A stretch of DNA of 64,000 nt. Source: Sipunculus nudus (lineage: Eukaryota; Annelida; Sipuncula; Golfingiida; Sipunculidae). Positions 23,940-37,039 of this stretch are shown here, piece by piece. Under the pieces are notes generated by a model. It saw only the letters and a list, made by a program, of their open reading frames with translations. It did not search any database and was not told where the DNA came from. Position numbers and translations under genes: made by a program. The DNA lies in NCBI GenBank assembly GCA_026874595.1, contig CM049314.1, positions 57,274,300-57,338,299 of the forward strand, written 5' to 3'. Numbering within the stretch: position 1 is the stretch's first letter; every line of letters starts with the position of its first letter.

Positions 23940-26278
23940 TGTCAGTTATTTTAGAAGATTTACCATCTATATGAAGTATTAAAATGTACATTAACTGTAT
24001 TTACCTCTGTATCATGTTAATGATCTCTGTATCGTGAAAACATGGAAATATTTAAGCTTTCATATAAATGAACCCTGGCTTCCCTTTATTTATAATGTCC
24101 CTTGCTAATTCTCTTCTTTATAGATATATCTAACAAGGATTCGCATTCTTGGTGTTTGTGTTTATCATATTTCACAATTCTTAAAGAGACCTATTCTGAT
24201 ATCTGACATCTAGTAACTAAATATAATCCCTTGAACCTTTTATAAAAAATAGGCCAGGAAATGCTGATCCTGCTAATTATAGGCTGTTAGTTATGTTTAT
24301 ATGCACATGTTTATAACATGTGAGGGGGAAGGCCAAAATAATCCAAACACATTCAAGAAGGGCATCTTGCAACAAGTCTGAAAAACCAGATTTTTGGAAA
24401 GGGTGCCTTTGCAAATAGTGATCTTTTAACCTTTGCACATATACAGCAACTAACTTAAGGTCCTTGGTGTTTTCATTTGTTAACATTACTGTGTTTACAG
24501 ACAGCTTTTATATAAACAAGCTCACTCATCCATCTTAGGGATTCTGTTAGAACTTTTCATAAGAAGAATTATCTAGAGTTGAATAACATGAAAGCAGACT
24601 AAATCAGAATTCACAGAAATTCAGAATTTTCTTTAGAAAAGGCATGTAAATAGCTGACTGAAAGTATCAGCTGTGGTCAGTCTAGAAAGTTTGGTCTTCA
24701 CCTGGTTCTCCATGGGGAAACAAACTATGTTTATGACACAGATTGTCCCTTACTTGATTTTGTTGCTTGAGACCTTATTAATTAAGGCTAGGGAAAAGCA
24801 AGAAATATCCTCTTCCCACATTTTGATTCACAAACCCAAAGAACAGACAACACATTATCATGAATCTTTTAATGAGAAATTCAGGTTTCCCAGGTATTTT
24901 AGAATTCCTTGAACAGTCAAAGAAGGTCAAAACAGCATAAAGAGTAAAACTGTCCTGTGATTATCATGAGAAGTATTAAAAAGTTATAACAAAAATTCCC
25001 CATTTCTGGAAAAAGTTTTTTAATGAGTCACTGCCCTTCATTTGTCCTGTAGAGCATAATCGCAGAAATTGCTTGTATTATTTTCATGGCCTGACAATCA
25101 TCAGCAATAAAATTTACCATAACAACAGCAGAACATTCGTAATTAAAGCTGCTGCATGACCCATGCTTTCATAGATTAAATTGAAGAAAATTCTATTGAA
25201 TCTAGGGCAGAAGTAAATTAACTTTATTAATATATATTTGCTGCAGATGTATCTGTAGCCTCAGAGGTCTTTCATGAAATAGTATGAATTTTCTGCAGCT
25301 CACATATGAAAAGTCAAAATGTCTTTAAAGCACAATTTTGCCAAAATAATGAGAATTAATAAAGCTGTTATTGAGCTCTGTAGAAAGCTGTTACATTGAA
25401 AACCAAATCTTTTAGTTGAAGAGAAACTTGTTGGAGTTATATGGAAACAAAAAAATAAGGTACAAATATGAGGCATAAAATACAACAGTTTTGGGGAGGG
25501 GAGGACACAATGGAAATGGGACATGCAAAGCTTGTACAACACACAAAGGAATAACTAGAGGGCTTGGGTGTGCCTATAACACCTGGAGGGATCTGTCCGC
25601 AGGTAAAAATAAAACCTGGAGATGTCCATATCTTTATTAATAGGGCCTAGATTTGTATTATATCTTTCCCATACACTTCTTAATCACGTTTGCACAGTTA
25701 AGGGTACTTATATTGCAAATGTATAAAGTATTAATTAAGTTTTTCAAACATACCTCACCCGGAGATGACCCAGAGGATTTCCTTGGCCAGTGCCTTACTT
25801 ATATATTCAGATCCATGCCAAAATATGATTATTTGTTCCCTGACCCATCTCCATGAAACTGATCTTGTAGTTATTGGGTAATTATGGTAACAACAAAACT
25901 GAGAAAATCAAACAAACAAGGCAAGAAACTTAATAATTAAAAGCAGACCAATAAACAGATCATCAGACAGGGTTGAATTCATAACCTGCTTGTTACAGGT
26001 AATGAAGCAAGGATGCAAGTTGCTTTGAAAGAAATAAAACATAATTTAGGAATTATTATAAGGTATATTGGAGAAAATTTAAGGTTCCTTGAAATATACC
26101 TATTGTGTTTGCAAATATGTATTATATTTTTTGAGTACTTGTGACATTCATTGTTTTTGCATAAATGTGCAGAATTATAAAAGCAGAAATCTTCGTGTCT
26201 TTTGTAGCTATATGGTAATAAAATTATGATATATTGTGTCTATTGCAACCAGTTTGTGACATGTTTCTATTGTTACAG
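23940..26278. other. unique AT-rich intronic DNA before the CASK exon
   Basis: No repeat or further exon was recognised. The final 20 bp is a modest pyrimidine tract leading to the TTACAG acceptor. Confidence 0.5.
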
Positions 26279-26356
26279 CTTTACGATCGCATCAACACCA
26301 GGTCCTCCACACCCACCAAACCTCCCCCATCCGACTCTGTCCAGAAAACACGAGAG
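26279..26356 (+). CDS. CASK: CASK exon (end of first L27 domain, linker, start of second L27)
   Basis: This is an internal exon of 78 bp (26 codons, phase 0 at both ends). It follows a pyrimidine-rich tract ending in TTACAG and is followed by the donor GTAAGT. The translation starts LYDRINTRSS, continues with a Pro-rich linker (KPPPSDSVQ) and ends KTRE. From recall of the family, animal CASK reads LYDKINTKSS, then NPPSDAVQ and AKE at the same place, so the match is close and colinear. CASK (LIN-2) is a membrane-associated guanylate kinase with CaMK-like, two L27, PDZ, SH3 and GK domains. It works as a scaffold at synapses and lateral epithelial membranes. The first L27 domain is known to pair with DLG1/SAP97. 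This exon supplies the last helix of that domain. GC content rises sharply over the exon compared with the AT-rich flanks. No other MAGUK L27 region recalled fits as well. Confidence 0.9.
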
Positions 26357-26457
26357 GTAAGTCACCAGTTACATGTCTCGGGTACAGATACAGGGCAAAT
26401 GCACAAGTAGAAGAATGTTAAGTTACTAACGAGTATTGAATTAATATTGAGAATTGG

Positions 26458-26625
26458 ATTTTAGCTCAGCTTACCAAAAAGTCAGAGGTCGACTGTCTCT
26501 CTTTGGCCATCGTCCAGCTTGCCATCTATCTCGTTTTATGTTAACAGGGCACAATTAAGTCATAACTATTGGACCTACCACCTTCTCACTTGACATCCAG
26601 GGAAGTCCTTGAAAGAGTTGTGAAT
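26458..26625 (+). mobile_element. decayed HINE fragment just inside the CASK intron
   Basis: ATTTTAGCTCAGCTTACCAA, then TTAACAGGGCACA, TTGGACCTACCACCTTCTCA and CTTGACATCCAGGGA match the first unit of element A with many changes. It starts about 100 bp after the donor site of the first CASK exon. Confidence 0.5.
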
Positions 26626-26764
26626 GGGCTTTTAAATCATGTTTGAATATTATGGTAAAAATGAATTGATAGGTGATTGATTATTAAACATTTATTTCAT
26701 ATAAGTTTAACATCATTTGAAAATAAAGGAAATGCAAGCACACTCATGTGTCTTGGTCAGTTGT

Positions 26765-27115
26765 AAGACCTTTGCCATGAGTATCATCTTCTGTTTTAAA
26801 GAAAAGATAAAGTCTGTTATTGATTGCATTCTTGGAATATTGTTGTTAAATGTTTATTGCTGTAACCAGTTTTCTTCTACTATACATATGGGTTGTGTAA
26901 TTTAAAAAAAAAAGAGTAATGTGTTCCTACATTATTACAGCATTGTTAGTAAAAAAATAACTCATGGAATGGCATTTATTTATTGTTGAAAAAGATTGCA
27001 TAAACTGAACTACTGACACTATTGAAATTCCTTACAAAATAATAGATCATTCTAGGTGACTATCTGGCAGTTCAATATTTTTAGTTGTGAGCCTTGAGAG
27101 TGTTTTCTTCAAAAA
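26765..27115 (+). repeat. duplicated ~340 bp segment, copy a
   Basis: This is shared with 30710-31050. Matching words in order include TTGCCATGAGTATCATCTTC, TTGCTGTAACCAGTTTTCTT, CAGCATTGTTAGTAAAAA, GAAATTCCTTAC, AATAGATCATTCTAGGTGAC and GTTGTGAGCCTTGAGA. No terminal repeats or coding frame were recognised. Confidence 0.65.
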
Positions 27116-30100
27116 AGAAAAAATACAGGACTGAAAAATAACCCTATATAAACAGCCATCATAGAATACTTGTAAAAGTATATTATTTGATATCATATGC
27201 CATGGGGCACTCAACAGATAACCCAGACAGGTTCCCTATATATGTTTATTTTTTAATTGATATTTAATTTTAATAAATATATTTTATTAAAAATGAATTG
27301 ATATTGGTATTGTATTGTAAAAGAAGCTACCAAAAAGTTCCAAATGATAGGTCTCTAGTCCTGATGTTCTTGCTATTACACATTAATTGTTTTGTGGCAA
27401 CTGCAACAAATGATGCTAGATGGCGATAGTGACAATTAAACATGGGCAGGCCATCTCTTGTGTGATTTATTCCATGTGTGATAGACAAATATTGATTTGT
27501 CCAGACACACTTAGAAGCCTTTTGAAGATAACGCCAGCAAACATTGTCCAAATTAATAGCTGAGGCTGTGAAACATGATTCATCTGAACTCAAAACAGTG
27601 GCCTGACCTCCTTTCTTAAAAAAAACTACAGACCATTTTTTTTATTATTCAAAATGAGGCAAGGACAGTACAGCAGCTGAGAATGCCTGTCCTGACATGC
27701 TGACCTGCAGTACATCTTACTTTGTTCCCTGACTGTAAGTCCTTCCCAGAACACTGCTTTCGGGCTGCTCTTTTTTAATATAAATGTGCTAGGATGTGTG
27801 ATGGTATGTACTAATGGTAGGATTTGTTGTAAAATCATATTTGATGATTGAAAGATAAATAACAACCGATTAATCAGTTATTGTATGTACCATCTATATT
27901 ACCTTGAACTATGCTGTATAGAAATTTACCTAAAATATTAACCAAGTAAACTCGCTCTTGGACATCACACTGAAAGCTAGGTCAATGTAATTGATTGGTT
28001 TTGCACACTTTCATTGCACATGCGCATGGGTAGGTTTTAATGCTGTTTGCTGATTTTTTGCCCCGTATATGACAGAAAACATTATTTATCAGGAAAATCT
28101 GACTACTTTGGTTCTTTTGATGTGCCCATACATATTTTTTTGTGATCGATTATGCAAAAATGCAATCAGTTTAATCGATTATGAAAGAAAACTAGCAATC
28201 ATCAATATAATCAATTAATTGGCATACCACTAGTATGTAAACACAATAGATGGTCACAACTTCATTGCCGAAGAAAATTATTTGAAGTGACATGTTTGTT
28301 ACCATAAGTTATGGAGGTGATCAATTTATAAAGAAACGAGAGCACACAAATATCAGTTCATCCACCAAATCTGCACATTTCACTTGGTTTAAGAGAAAAT
28401 GAAAATAAAAACATTTCCCAGCCAGGTTAGTTGCACGGGCATTTTTGTCAACTACTGTTTAAATATGAACTACATTTTCTTTCTTGAATGGAGTATTTTG
28501 TTGCTTGACAGCTGGTAATCTGCAAAAACCAGTTTTTAAATAACATTTTGATAAAGGCATATTTTGTAAATGCAGGGGCTGCAGCCATTTGATCCAGACA
28601 TATTAAAACTATTCCCATTAAATCTGAAGGTCTTTAGACACTCTATAAATAGCATAATTTAGTTCATGAAGAAAGAACAATTTAAATTCCATACCCAAAT
28701 TGTATGAGTTTCACTTTATGTGATATGTCAATTTATTCAGAAAGATTTTATTAAATCAAATTTGGTGGCTCTTATCTGTAGTTTATTATTTAAACTTTAA
28801 ACATATTTATCATCTCATTTACATTGAGTCAAAAGGATCACCAGCATCAGAGTCTGAGCCATTATTCTCCATATTTTTTGTGAACACAGTCATTGCCATT
28901 TAGGGACAATTTTAAAAGGAGCCTAGTTCCAGCTTTATGGATATAATATCAAAATTGTCATTCAAACAATATGATGTCGGCCTCCATGGGGTCACTAAAA
29001 GGATGGCTGGACTAACCTGCTGTTTATTTGTAATAAATCTACATGTCCTTGGTGGCAGAAGTGGGATGAACCAAGAGGACCCGATGGACCACCAGAACGA
29101 TAACAAGCCAAGACCTTCTTGTTCTTCTGCTGCTGTCTTGCTCTCTTGGATCATTTATCACGATGGAAAACATGAGACTGACTAAAATGTATGGCTTTCA
29201 CAGCCTCCAGGGAACACTTTGCTGTTTTCCCCTGAGGATAAAGTAGCTATTATGGATGATTTCTTATGAAGAAAGAGATACTTATCTCAGTTGCCACAGA
29301 AGTTTCTTATCATCATTTCTTCATAAATCTTGTAAATATTGAGAGGAAAATTTTTTATGGCCAGCATAAAATGAATTAATGAATCTGTTTTGATGATTTT
29401 GAGCTCAAGACAACTATCTGGTTGAAATGAGATTACATTTCTTCCGGGAAATTTTCAATTTCTTCCGCCTAGAAATGTGTTATCACACTAGGACAAAGGA
29501 ACATAATTTGAATTTTATTAAGACACTAACTGTATATTTTATAATAAAAGAAACATTCTGAGTCTGAGATATGGATTAATTGAAGGCCTTGGTGTCTAAA
29601 TTGCTGTGAAATCTAGATGCAAATACACGGAGAGCATAAACAATATGAAGGAGCTTCACTTAGAGTATATATTTCTGTCATTGTGTATTGGCTTGTCATT
29701 TCTCACATAAAACAGCAGGAAGGAGCCCTCAAAGTAAACTCTTTTTGTTCAAAGCAGAGGACAAACTCTTGTTATGAATCCTTTTAAATATCAAAGCACA
29801 GCCAAAGCCATGTTTTGAAAAAAGGAAAGACAGCTTTATAGATGAGCAATTTGATATCCTTTAACTTTACCATGTGCTGGTATCTGCTTTATCCTTTTGT
29901 TTAAAACAAATGTTTGTGGATTGATATGAGTTTTCTTTTTAAAAGATTCTTTTCAAGTTTCTTCTTTATGTCTTCCTGCATCATCTTGATGAATCTACTG
30001 TTGCTCATAGATAAGGTATAATCGTAGAAGGCGACCTTCCCTTTTTATCAGGGTTCATCTTCCACTTTGTACATTCTACAGAACATCTGTTCCTTCAGAA

Positions 30101-30709
30101 GGAATGAATTACCATTAGAATAACTTTGGTGGTATTTCTTGACAAGGAATCATGGGACAAGCAAGGATGTACAAAAGTCATGTTCACGTTGAAAGGCAGA
30201 CAGATATTGCATCCACTGCCTTCAACCATATTTCTGGCCCAGACTAAAATCTGCAAGTTTCTTTTAATCTTCTATTGCCCTTTCCAAGATGAATGATGTT
30301 TGGCTTTTTGCCAGTGATGTTGGAAGCGTGTCAGGTAGAGATTGGAGCTAACTTATTTCAGATGGGCACAGCTATCATACCTCTAGCTTTGATTGCAAGT
30401 CCAATGCTTTTCTTCTGATATTGATTCAGAGGTTTATTTACTGCCAACATATGTCTGCAGATATGTGCTGCAACATCATAGACAGTCCCAATATCAGCTT
30501 CACCATCAACCAGATCAGAGAAACAAATTTATCAAATGCCTCGCAAAGGTCAGAGGCAGTGATCAAAATAAGCACATCGCTATATTTTCTGGATTTTAGA
30601 CATGCTCTGGACTGACAGGTCTGGCTTTCCTGTGACACATAATGCAGTTTTCCCTATGGAAGCCCAGTGTTTCAAATTAGCTTAAAAGGTCAGAGCAGTT
30701 CCTTTTCAC
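27116..30709. other. unique intronic DNA between the duplicated segments
   Basis: No gene was recognised. A minus-strand frame at 27327-27593 contains SSDESCF, faintly reminiscent of the Tc1 SDES block, but nothing else supports it. Confidence 0.4.
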
Positions 30710-31050
30710 CATTGCCATGAATATCATCTTCTGCTTTAAAGGAAAAATAAAGTTAATTATTGATTGCGTTCCAGGAAATCAATATTTTTTTTATTGCTGT
30801 CACCCAGTTTTCTTGTACTACAAATGAGTTGCATATTTTATAAGAACAAGAATATTGTGTTCCAACATTATTGGATATTGCACAGCATTGTTAGTGAATA
30901 ATTAACTCTTGGAAAGGCAATATCCATTGAGGAAAGAGTCCATTAACTGACCTACTGACCCTATAGAAATTCCTTACTCGGAACAATAGATCATTCTAGG
31001 TGACCCTCTGGTAGTTCAGTATTTTCAGTTGTGAGCCATGAGAATGTTTT
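30710..31050 (+). repeat. duplicated ~340 bp segment, copy b
   Basis: This is the partner of 26765-27115, with TTGCCATGAATATCATCTTC, CACCCAGTTTTCTTGTACTA, CAGCATTGTTAGTGAATA, AATAGATCATTCTAGGTGAC and GTTGTGAGCCATGAGA. It is about 3.9 kb away in the same orientation and the same CASK intron. Confidence 0.65.
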
Positions 31051-32160
31051 AACAGGACCGAAAATAACCCTGAACAGGAATAATAAAATACTGGTAAGAG
31101 TATACAAGTTATCATTCCATGGCATACTAAAATAAAAAAAATCCAAAAAAAAAAAAAAAGCTTTTGAAGTCTACATTTATATAAGGCAGTTTTCAAAATG
31201 GTCAACATCAGTCTGTTTGTCAATTTTCTTTACAAGCATTTGAAATAATATGGTAGTAAATTTTATTATTTTATGACATATTATTTTGCACTGTAAATTG
31301 CTGTTTTTGAAGTAAAAGAATTTGGTAAATTGTAAGCACACCATTTACAAAAATCTTCCCCATTGATAAAAAAGGCAGATCAGTGATAAAATGTACCTGA
31401 TATATGCTGTAGCAGACAAACACATCACTCAAGATGAGAGATAACTTTATTAGATCTAGCAGAAATGGGGTTCCTAACATAAACCCTGCAGTAATGACTG
31501 TACATTAATGTTACAGTCATGTCTTATATCGGCAGAGGACACAAGAGGGTAGTTCTGTGGTACATGATGATAATTCTTCTTCTGCATAATTGAAGAATAT
31601 TTGATTATGAAATTCCTGCTGGTTTACTGCTTTAGGCTGGAACATTAATCATAAAAAATAATTGGCCCCATGTGTGCAGATAAAGGCTACTATATAACAA
31701 GCTTACAAGACTATGCTGATTCTGTGCGCTGGGATATACAAGTCTTGTAATGGTAAAACTTGAATGCTTCTCCACAGTTTACAGAATCGAGACACAAAAA
31801 AAAAATGATTTTCCCTACTACAGGATGGCTATGTTTATATTAGGGATGCAAATGACAGTGTTAACAAGGTCAAAGAAGAAAGAATCTCATAATTAGAAAA
31901 TCCATGGAATGACATTTCATATTCTTGTGGATGTCATGTGTTAATCAAGGACTGGCTGGCCAGGGTGATACTGATATAGTAGGGACATACTTTTTCGCTG
32001 GCTCAGTTTCAAATTTTTTACATTTTTGAAGGAGAAATTATCGCAAAAATTAAACCTTCGTGAACAAGACACCACATTTGCACAGTTGAACAGTAATTTA
32101 TCCTATATCTTCAATTGCATCTGAGGTTTATTGTGCCAGTAGTGGCAATATAAGCATACA

Positions 32161-34056
32161 TTTTTAGCTCAGCTGACTATAAGTCTTCAGAGCTATAGTC
32201 GTGGTCCAATGTCCGTCGTCCGTCCGTCTGTCTGTCCATCCGTCCGTAGATGTGGCAAGTTTTGAATCCGGAAGACCTAGGAATCCAAAATTCAGCATAA
32301 TAGTAGATGTCCCCAAGATCTCCTACCAAGCCGAAAACTGGGTCTTTGCGACTTTGTTCCTTTGAGAAATTAAGGAAAAACCTCAATTTTTTATTAAAAT
32401 CCTATTTTCACACTTCAGGACTGCCTAATATCAAAACCACTCATCTGTTTTTCCTCATATTTACCATTAATATTCCTCTATATAGTTCCTATGTACATGC
32501 CAGAAATTAAGTCTGTAAAATATAAATTCTTTAAGTTATGGGCCCAAACATAATGGACTTTGTAAAAAATCAGGAAAAATAATAACTCACTTAACATGAA
32601 AAATTTTGAAACTAGAGTCTATTTTCTCAAGTATATAACTATGTTTAATTAAGATTCAAATGTTTACCCAAAATTAGATCTGAATTTTGTAAATTTTTTA
32701 AGTTATTAGCATAAAAAAAAATTCAGTACCTTAAATTTTGCCCAACTTTGACCATGGCACGTTTTTTTCCTGTAAGCACCATTGATTTAATTTTCACAGC
32801 ATGTAAACATAAATATTTAGTTTGCTTAAATCTGAAATTTGAAAATAAAAGCATTAAAATTAAGCTAATTATTGATTTTTTTTCTGTAGTCATTTATTTT
32901 GATTACAGATGCAGGGTCCCACTCCAGGTCACTGGAAGTCAGCTATGCCAGGGTTTCTGATTTTGATTTGTTACAGTCACTGGGGGAGATCCCCTGCTGT
33001 GACAGGTGTACAGTTATTCTCATATCACCACCCCAATCATCCCCCCCCCCCTGCAAACCCAACCCACCCAGTGTTATGCAGCAATTGTTATTGTTTTCAC
33101 TGTATATCCTTAATTGTAATGCTGTTTCCACTCCGATATGCAAAAACTTTCCTTGAAAAAATAATTCAAGGTGTAATTCAGAAGATGCAATGTTGTGTAA
33201 TGTAGCATTTTTAAAGAAATCAATTTTCTTTTAAATGATTTTAACAAATATAATTGAACCCATCAGTATGCTTAAATTATTATAAAATATGAAGCACATT
33301 ATGGATAAATAAAGACACAATTAAAAATTGTGAAATCTAAATCAAGTATTGTTTTTAGATATTTATTGTTTTGCAGATTTAAAAGATATATTTTTGTGGT
33401 AAAAAATAAATAAACATTTGTATGCATGATGTGGTGTTATCTGACAAGATTGAGATTTATGATGATGCAATTGAGAATTATGAATCAACTTTTATATTCA
33501 GATATATATGTTAAATTGGAAATGTATAGAAATATAAACTTAAATTAGAAAATAATTGATGTGATAAAAAAATGACGATTTAATACAAACATTTGTTCAT
33601 TATTTTCCTGCCTCCGCAGAATTTGAGATCAGGCTTTGTTTGCCCTGTTTTATATTGTTATATAGCTATATTTCAACTGTATACATTTCATAAAAAAAAT
33701 ACATATATATTTAATAATATATATTATACAAGAAAATAGATTCAATTGAACAAATGTGTAAACTACTGAAATGTCAACAGTTAATCGAAAAACCAACTAA
33801 TGATCATGGTAATAGTACAGATCATTTGTTCACAAACTGCTCACATGCTTTAGTTTCAACATTAGGAAACACATGGTCAGGTCACAAAATATTTTTTGCA
33901 ACAATTTCTTGCTCATCAATACAAACCAATCATATAAACCAACCATGGCCTTTATTACCTCTTCCTCTTACACTTTATCTCCGTTTGATATTATTTTAGA
34001 TTTTTACCTTCAAGGTTAACATCAGCTGAGCACAGTGACCCATAGGTCCCTTGTTT
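32161..34056 (+). mobile_element. HINE-like element C
   Basis: This starts TTTTTAGCTCAGCTGACTAT and continues into the GTCCGTCGTCCGTCCG run. It ends with TCAGCTGAGC (34022-34031), the decayed palindrome ACCCATAGGT and CCCTTGTTT. The first 700 bp match the first unit of element D, including GACCTAGGAATCCAAAATTC and CTGCCTAATATCAAAACCAC. The 3' half is AT-rich and differs from B and D. It contains a C run and an unexplained GC-richer patch (about 32900-33100). Confidence 0.75.
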
Positions 34057-36470
34057 ATGTATGATAATTTTAATCATATCCGTATGTAATTTTCTGTATA
34101 TTGGCTACTACTGCATGAAGAATTTCCACCTACATGAGTGTGTGTATTCAATGTTCCTTGAGCTCCTCATGCAATTGGTAAGATAATATTGCATACATAT
34201 CAACTAACTGAAAAAAAAAATGTTATGTGAACTAGCTGTGTAAATAACTGTATGTTGAATCACAAAAATGAAACCCTCATGAAACATTGAAGAAGTAAGA
34301 ATCACAAATATTTAACCTTGCAAATATGAAGACAAAAAACAGTATTGAAGACGCGGCTCTTTATAATTGTAGTAAACGAAACTTTAATTCAGTAACATGA
34401 ACGCATCTTAGAAAAATACAAAGCACAGTAAAGATCTGTATATCCACATGTGAAAACATCAGCATTTGACAGCTGACACCAGTCTAGAAACTTATAACTG
34501 GCTGATATAGATATTGCAGCTCAGTATAATAGAGCATCTAGGGGGACTTATGATATATGACAGACCATGATAAAGAATCCATAGAACTTTAAAGTGTTTT
34601 TCGTTTCTTTAATTCAGATATACCTTTACTGTTATATAAGGTTGTCACTTCCATGCATGTGTGGTTTCTGAGGCGTGATACTGATAAAATGCCAGCTTTC
34701 AAGAAAACTAGCCCAAAACAGCAAATGCATGGGTACAGGCTGCTGGAAAGGAATAAATGATAGTAAGAATAAACACATCACTGGGAACACAAGTTACTTT
34801 TATTTAATAGAAGTCCTCAAGTCTTCATAAAGTGTGAAGGAAGGATGCAAGTGAAGTTATTTCATATAAATAGAAACAAAGGCACCGAAAAAGGTGGCAA
34901 AACAAAGAGAAGATGAAAATGTTAAATGTGTCAGGGTGTACTTGTTTTCTTACTTAATAGCATACAAATGCATGTCAGACTTTCTTTCTCCAATTAGCTG
35001 TAGAGGTGTGGATAAAGGCTGACTTTCAATGTATTTATACATGGCTTGTTGGATTCCACAGATAATTAATGCAAATAGCCGAGGGGAGTCTTTGAGGATA
35101 TGTTAATGTTTCATGGCAGATGGATCCTGTTGTTTGAAGCTTCTGGTGTTTAAACTCAAAACAGTATAAAAAGTACTCACATACTCACCAATGTAGTGGA
35201 AATAGTTTTTTTTTAAGCTGGGCCATGTTAACTAGTACATGCCAGAGCCAACTGGCTTTCACAATTTTTGCAGTATAAAGAGTATACTCCCCCTTAACTT
35301 GATTGCCTAGTATTAGCATGTCTGATAACACACCCTGGTCTGACAAGCCAGTGCCATGGTCCAATTACCTTATCTTTTTGAGTTGGCTGACTTTTCAGTA
35401 TCAGTCTATCAAAATATTGGGAACATAAAATTCAACAAATTGTTTCCTGAATAATTTAAAAAAAAACAAACAAGGTTAATTCTGACAGGCCAGACTTAGT
35501 CCAAATAGCTAAGGTCTTGATGAGCAGAATTTGGGGAAGTTATAAGGTTCACACTTTCTGGAGTCAACAATTGTTGAATATTCGTCAACTGATCCCACCA
35601 GTTCTTCAAAAAGGAGACTGACATTGCATACATACAAATGTGGAATGAAGAATAAGCTGTGCATTCAGGACTGATGTAGTTCGAACTAGCCCTGCCGAAA
35701 TTCCAGGAATGCTGCCAATTCCCCAAATATTAGGTAGTCCAGGGACCAGAGCATTAGAGGTGTTCATTTAAACCTCATGGTATTTTGACAGGTTTTAACT
35801 ATGTTGGATTAATATATTTTGGTCCTCTTCATCTTCATTGCCCTCCAATTAGTCACAGAAAAGAACTTGGACTCCATGTCTTTGATTAAAAAAATAAATG
35901 ACCAAAGTACACAGAGATAATGGTAGACATGTATAAAAATCAAGCAGTTGAGTTTTTTTCTGGGCCCACTTAGGTTATGGCCAACAGCGAGCCAGAACAT
36001 TGATATTCGTGTTTAATGAATATTAATGAGACCCTGTGAGCTTAAACCTGTAGATTCAGCACCTGATATGGAGGTGCCAGGCCAGTGGGTCAGGGAGGGA
36101 GGCCAGAGGGAAAAAATCATTTAAAATTTATCATATCAAGGAGAGCCGCTAATTACCTCAGTGCTTCCAAAGAACACTGTAGTTACCTTTACTCCAGAGG
36201 ATTTCAAGTTCTTGATATTTATGAAATGGGAATTATTGTGAAAATGAAACTTTCATGAATAAGAGGTTCCATTGTTGAAAGCAAATTTAAAGGTAAATAA
36301 TATATTTTTTGAATATAATAAAAGATTTTGCTTGTTCACATATTGCTATTAAGAATTATATCAGATCTTTCAAATGATCCGCCTTTAATGATTGAATGAC
36401 AGTGTCCACTTGGTTGATGTTTCCTTGGTCCCTATGCAATTATATAGATTTTGCACACATTATATTTGAT
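34057..36470. other. unique AT-rich intronic DNA
   Basis: No coding, RNA or repeat feature was recognised between HINE-like element C and the 22 bp minisatellite. Confidence 0.45.
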
Positions 36471-36527
36471 TTAGTCAATTCATGTGATAGTGGTTATAAC
36501 CACTCTGCCCGCACAAAAATAACCCCT

Positions 36528-37035
36528 GTGCAGCAAATGTGCAATCCCTTTGCAATACATTTGCTGAACTATTTGCAGAATATGTACTGCATATATCTGC
36601 AGCACATGTGCTGCATACATATGGAATTGGAACAAATACTGCAAACACCTCGCAAACACTTTGCAAACACACTTGGTGAAGAATTAATAAACCATATACA
36701 AAGGTACTGCAATCACTTAGCAAATATTTTGCAAAGCCACTGTAACAGCAATGCAAAGTAATTGAAAAGGTTTTGCAAAGCCACAGCAAAGGCAATGCAA
36801 AGCTGTTGCAAAGGTTTGGCAAAGCTACTGCAAAGTAAATGCAAAGCTACTGCAAAGGCTTTGCAAAGCAACTGCCGAGGCAGTGCAAAGCCACTGCAGA
36901 GGCTTTGCAAAGCTACTTCAAAGGCAATGCAAAGCCACTGCAAAGGCCACGGCAGAGGCAATGCAAAGCAACTGCAAAGGCTTTGCAAAGCTACTGCAAA
37001 GGCAATGCAAAGCCACTGCAAAGGCTATGCACATC
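36528..37035 (+). repeat. GCAAAG minisatellite, 22 bp unit
   Basis: Imperfect tandem units of 22 bp follow the pattern GCAATGCAAAGCC + ACTGCAAAG, with alternating GCTTTGCAAAGCT forms. They are clearest from about 36770 to 37030. Because 22 is not a multiple of 3 and the unit has no stop, overlapping ORFs open in several frames on both strands (Cys/Lys/Ala-rich repeats such as MQSYCKGFAK). These are repeat artefacts. The left flank contains GTGCAGCAAATGTGC and CTGCAGCACATGTGCTGC. Confidence 0.8.
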
Positions 37036-37039
37036 CACA

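Larger units (their letters stand above)
1..26278 (+). other. CASK: CASK upstream intron (partial)
   Basis: This is DNA 5' of the first recognised CASK exon. The preceding exon should encode the start of the first L27 domain. It was looked for by eye as a coding block ending in a leucine-rich helix before a GT donor, and none was found, so the intron probably starts outside the window. It holds the pogo transposase relic on the opposite strand and several repeat families listed separately. Confidence 0.65.

Noticed and set aside
27327-27593. Minus-strand frame starting SSDESCF, suggestive of the Tc1 transposase SDES block
   Set aside because: None of the following Tc1 blocks is present, and the frame is only 88 codons with no terminal repeats.
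33030-33075. C-rich run and Pro-rich frames at 32.9-33.2 kb as a coding exon
   Set aside because: It lies inside HINE-like element C with frames open on both strands owing to low complexity, and there are no splice signals of matching phase.
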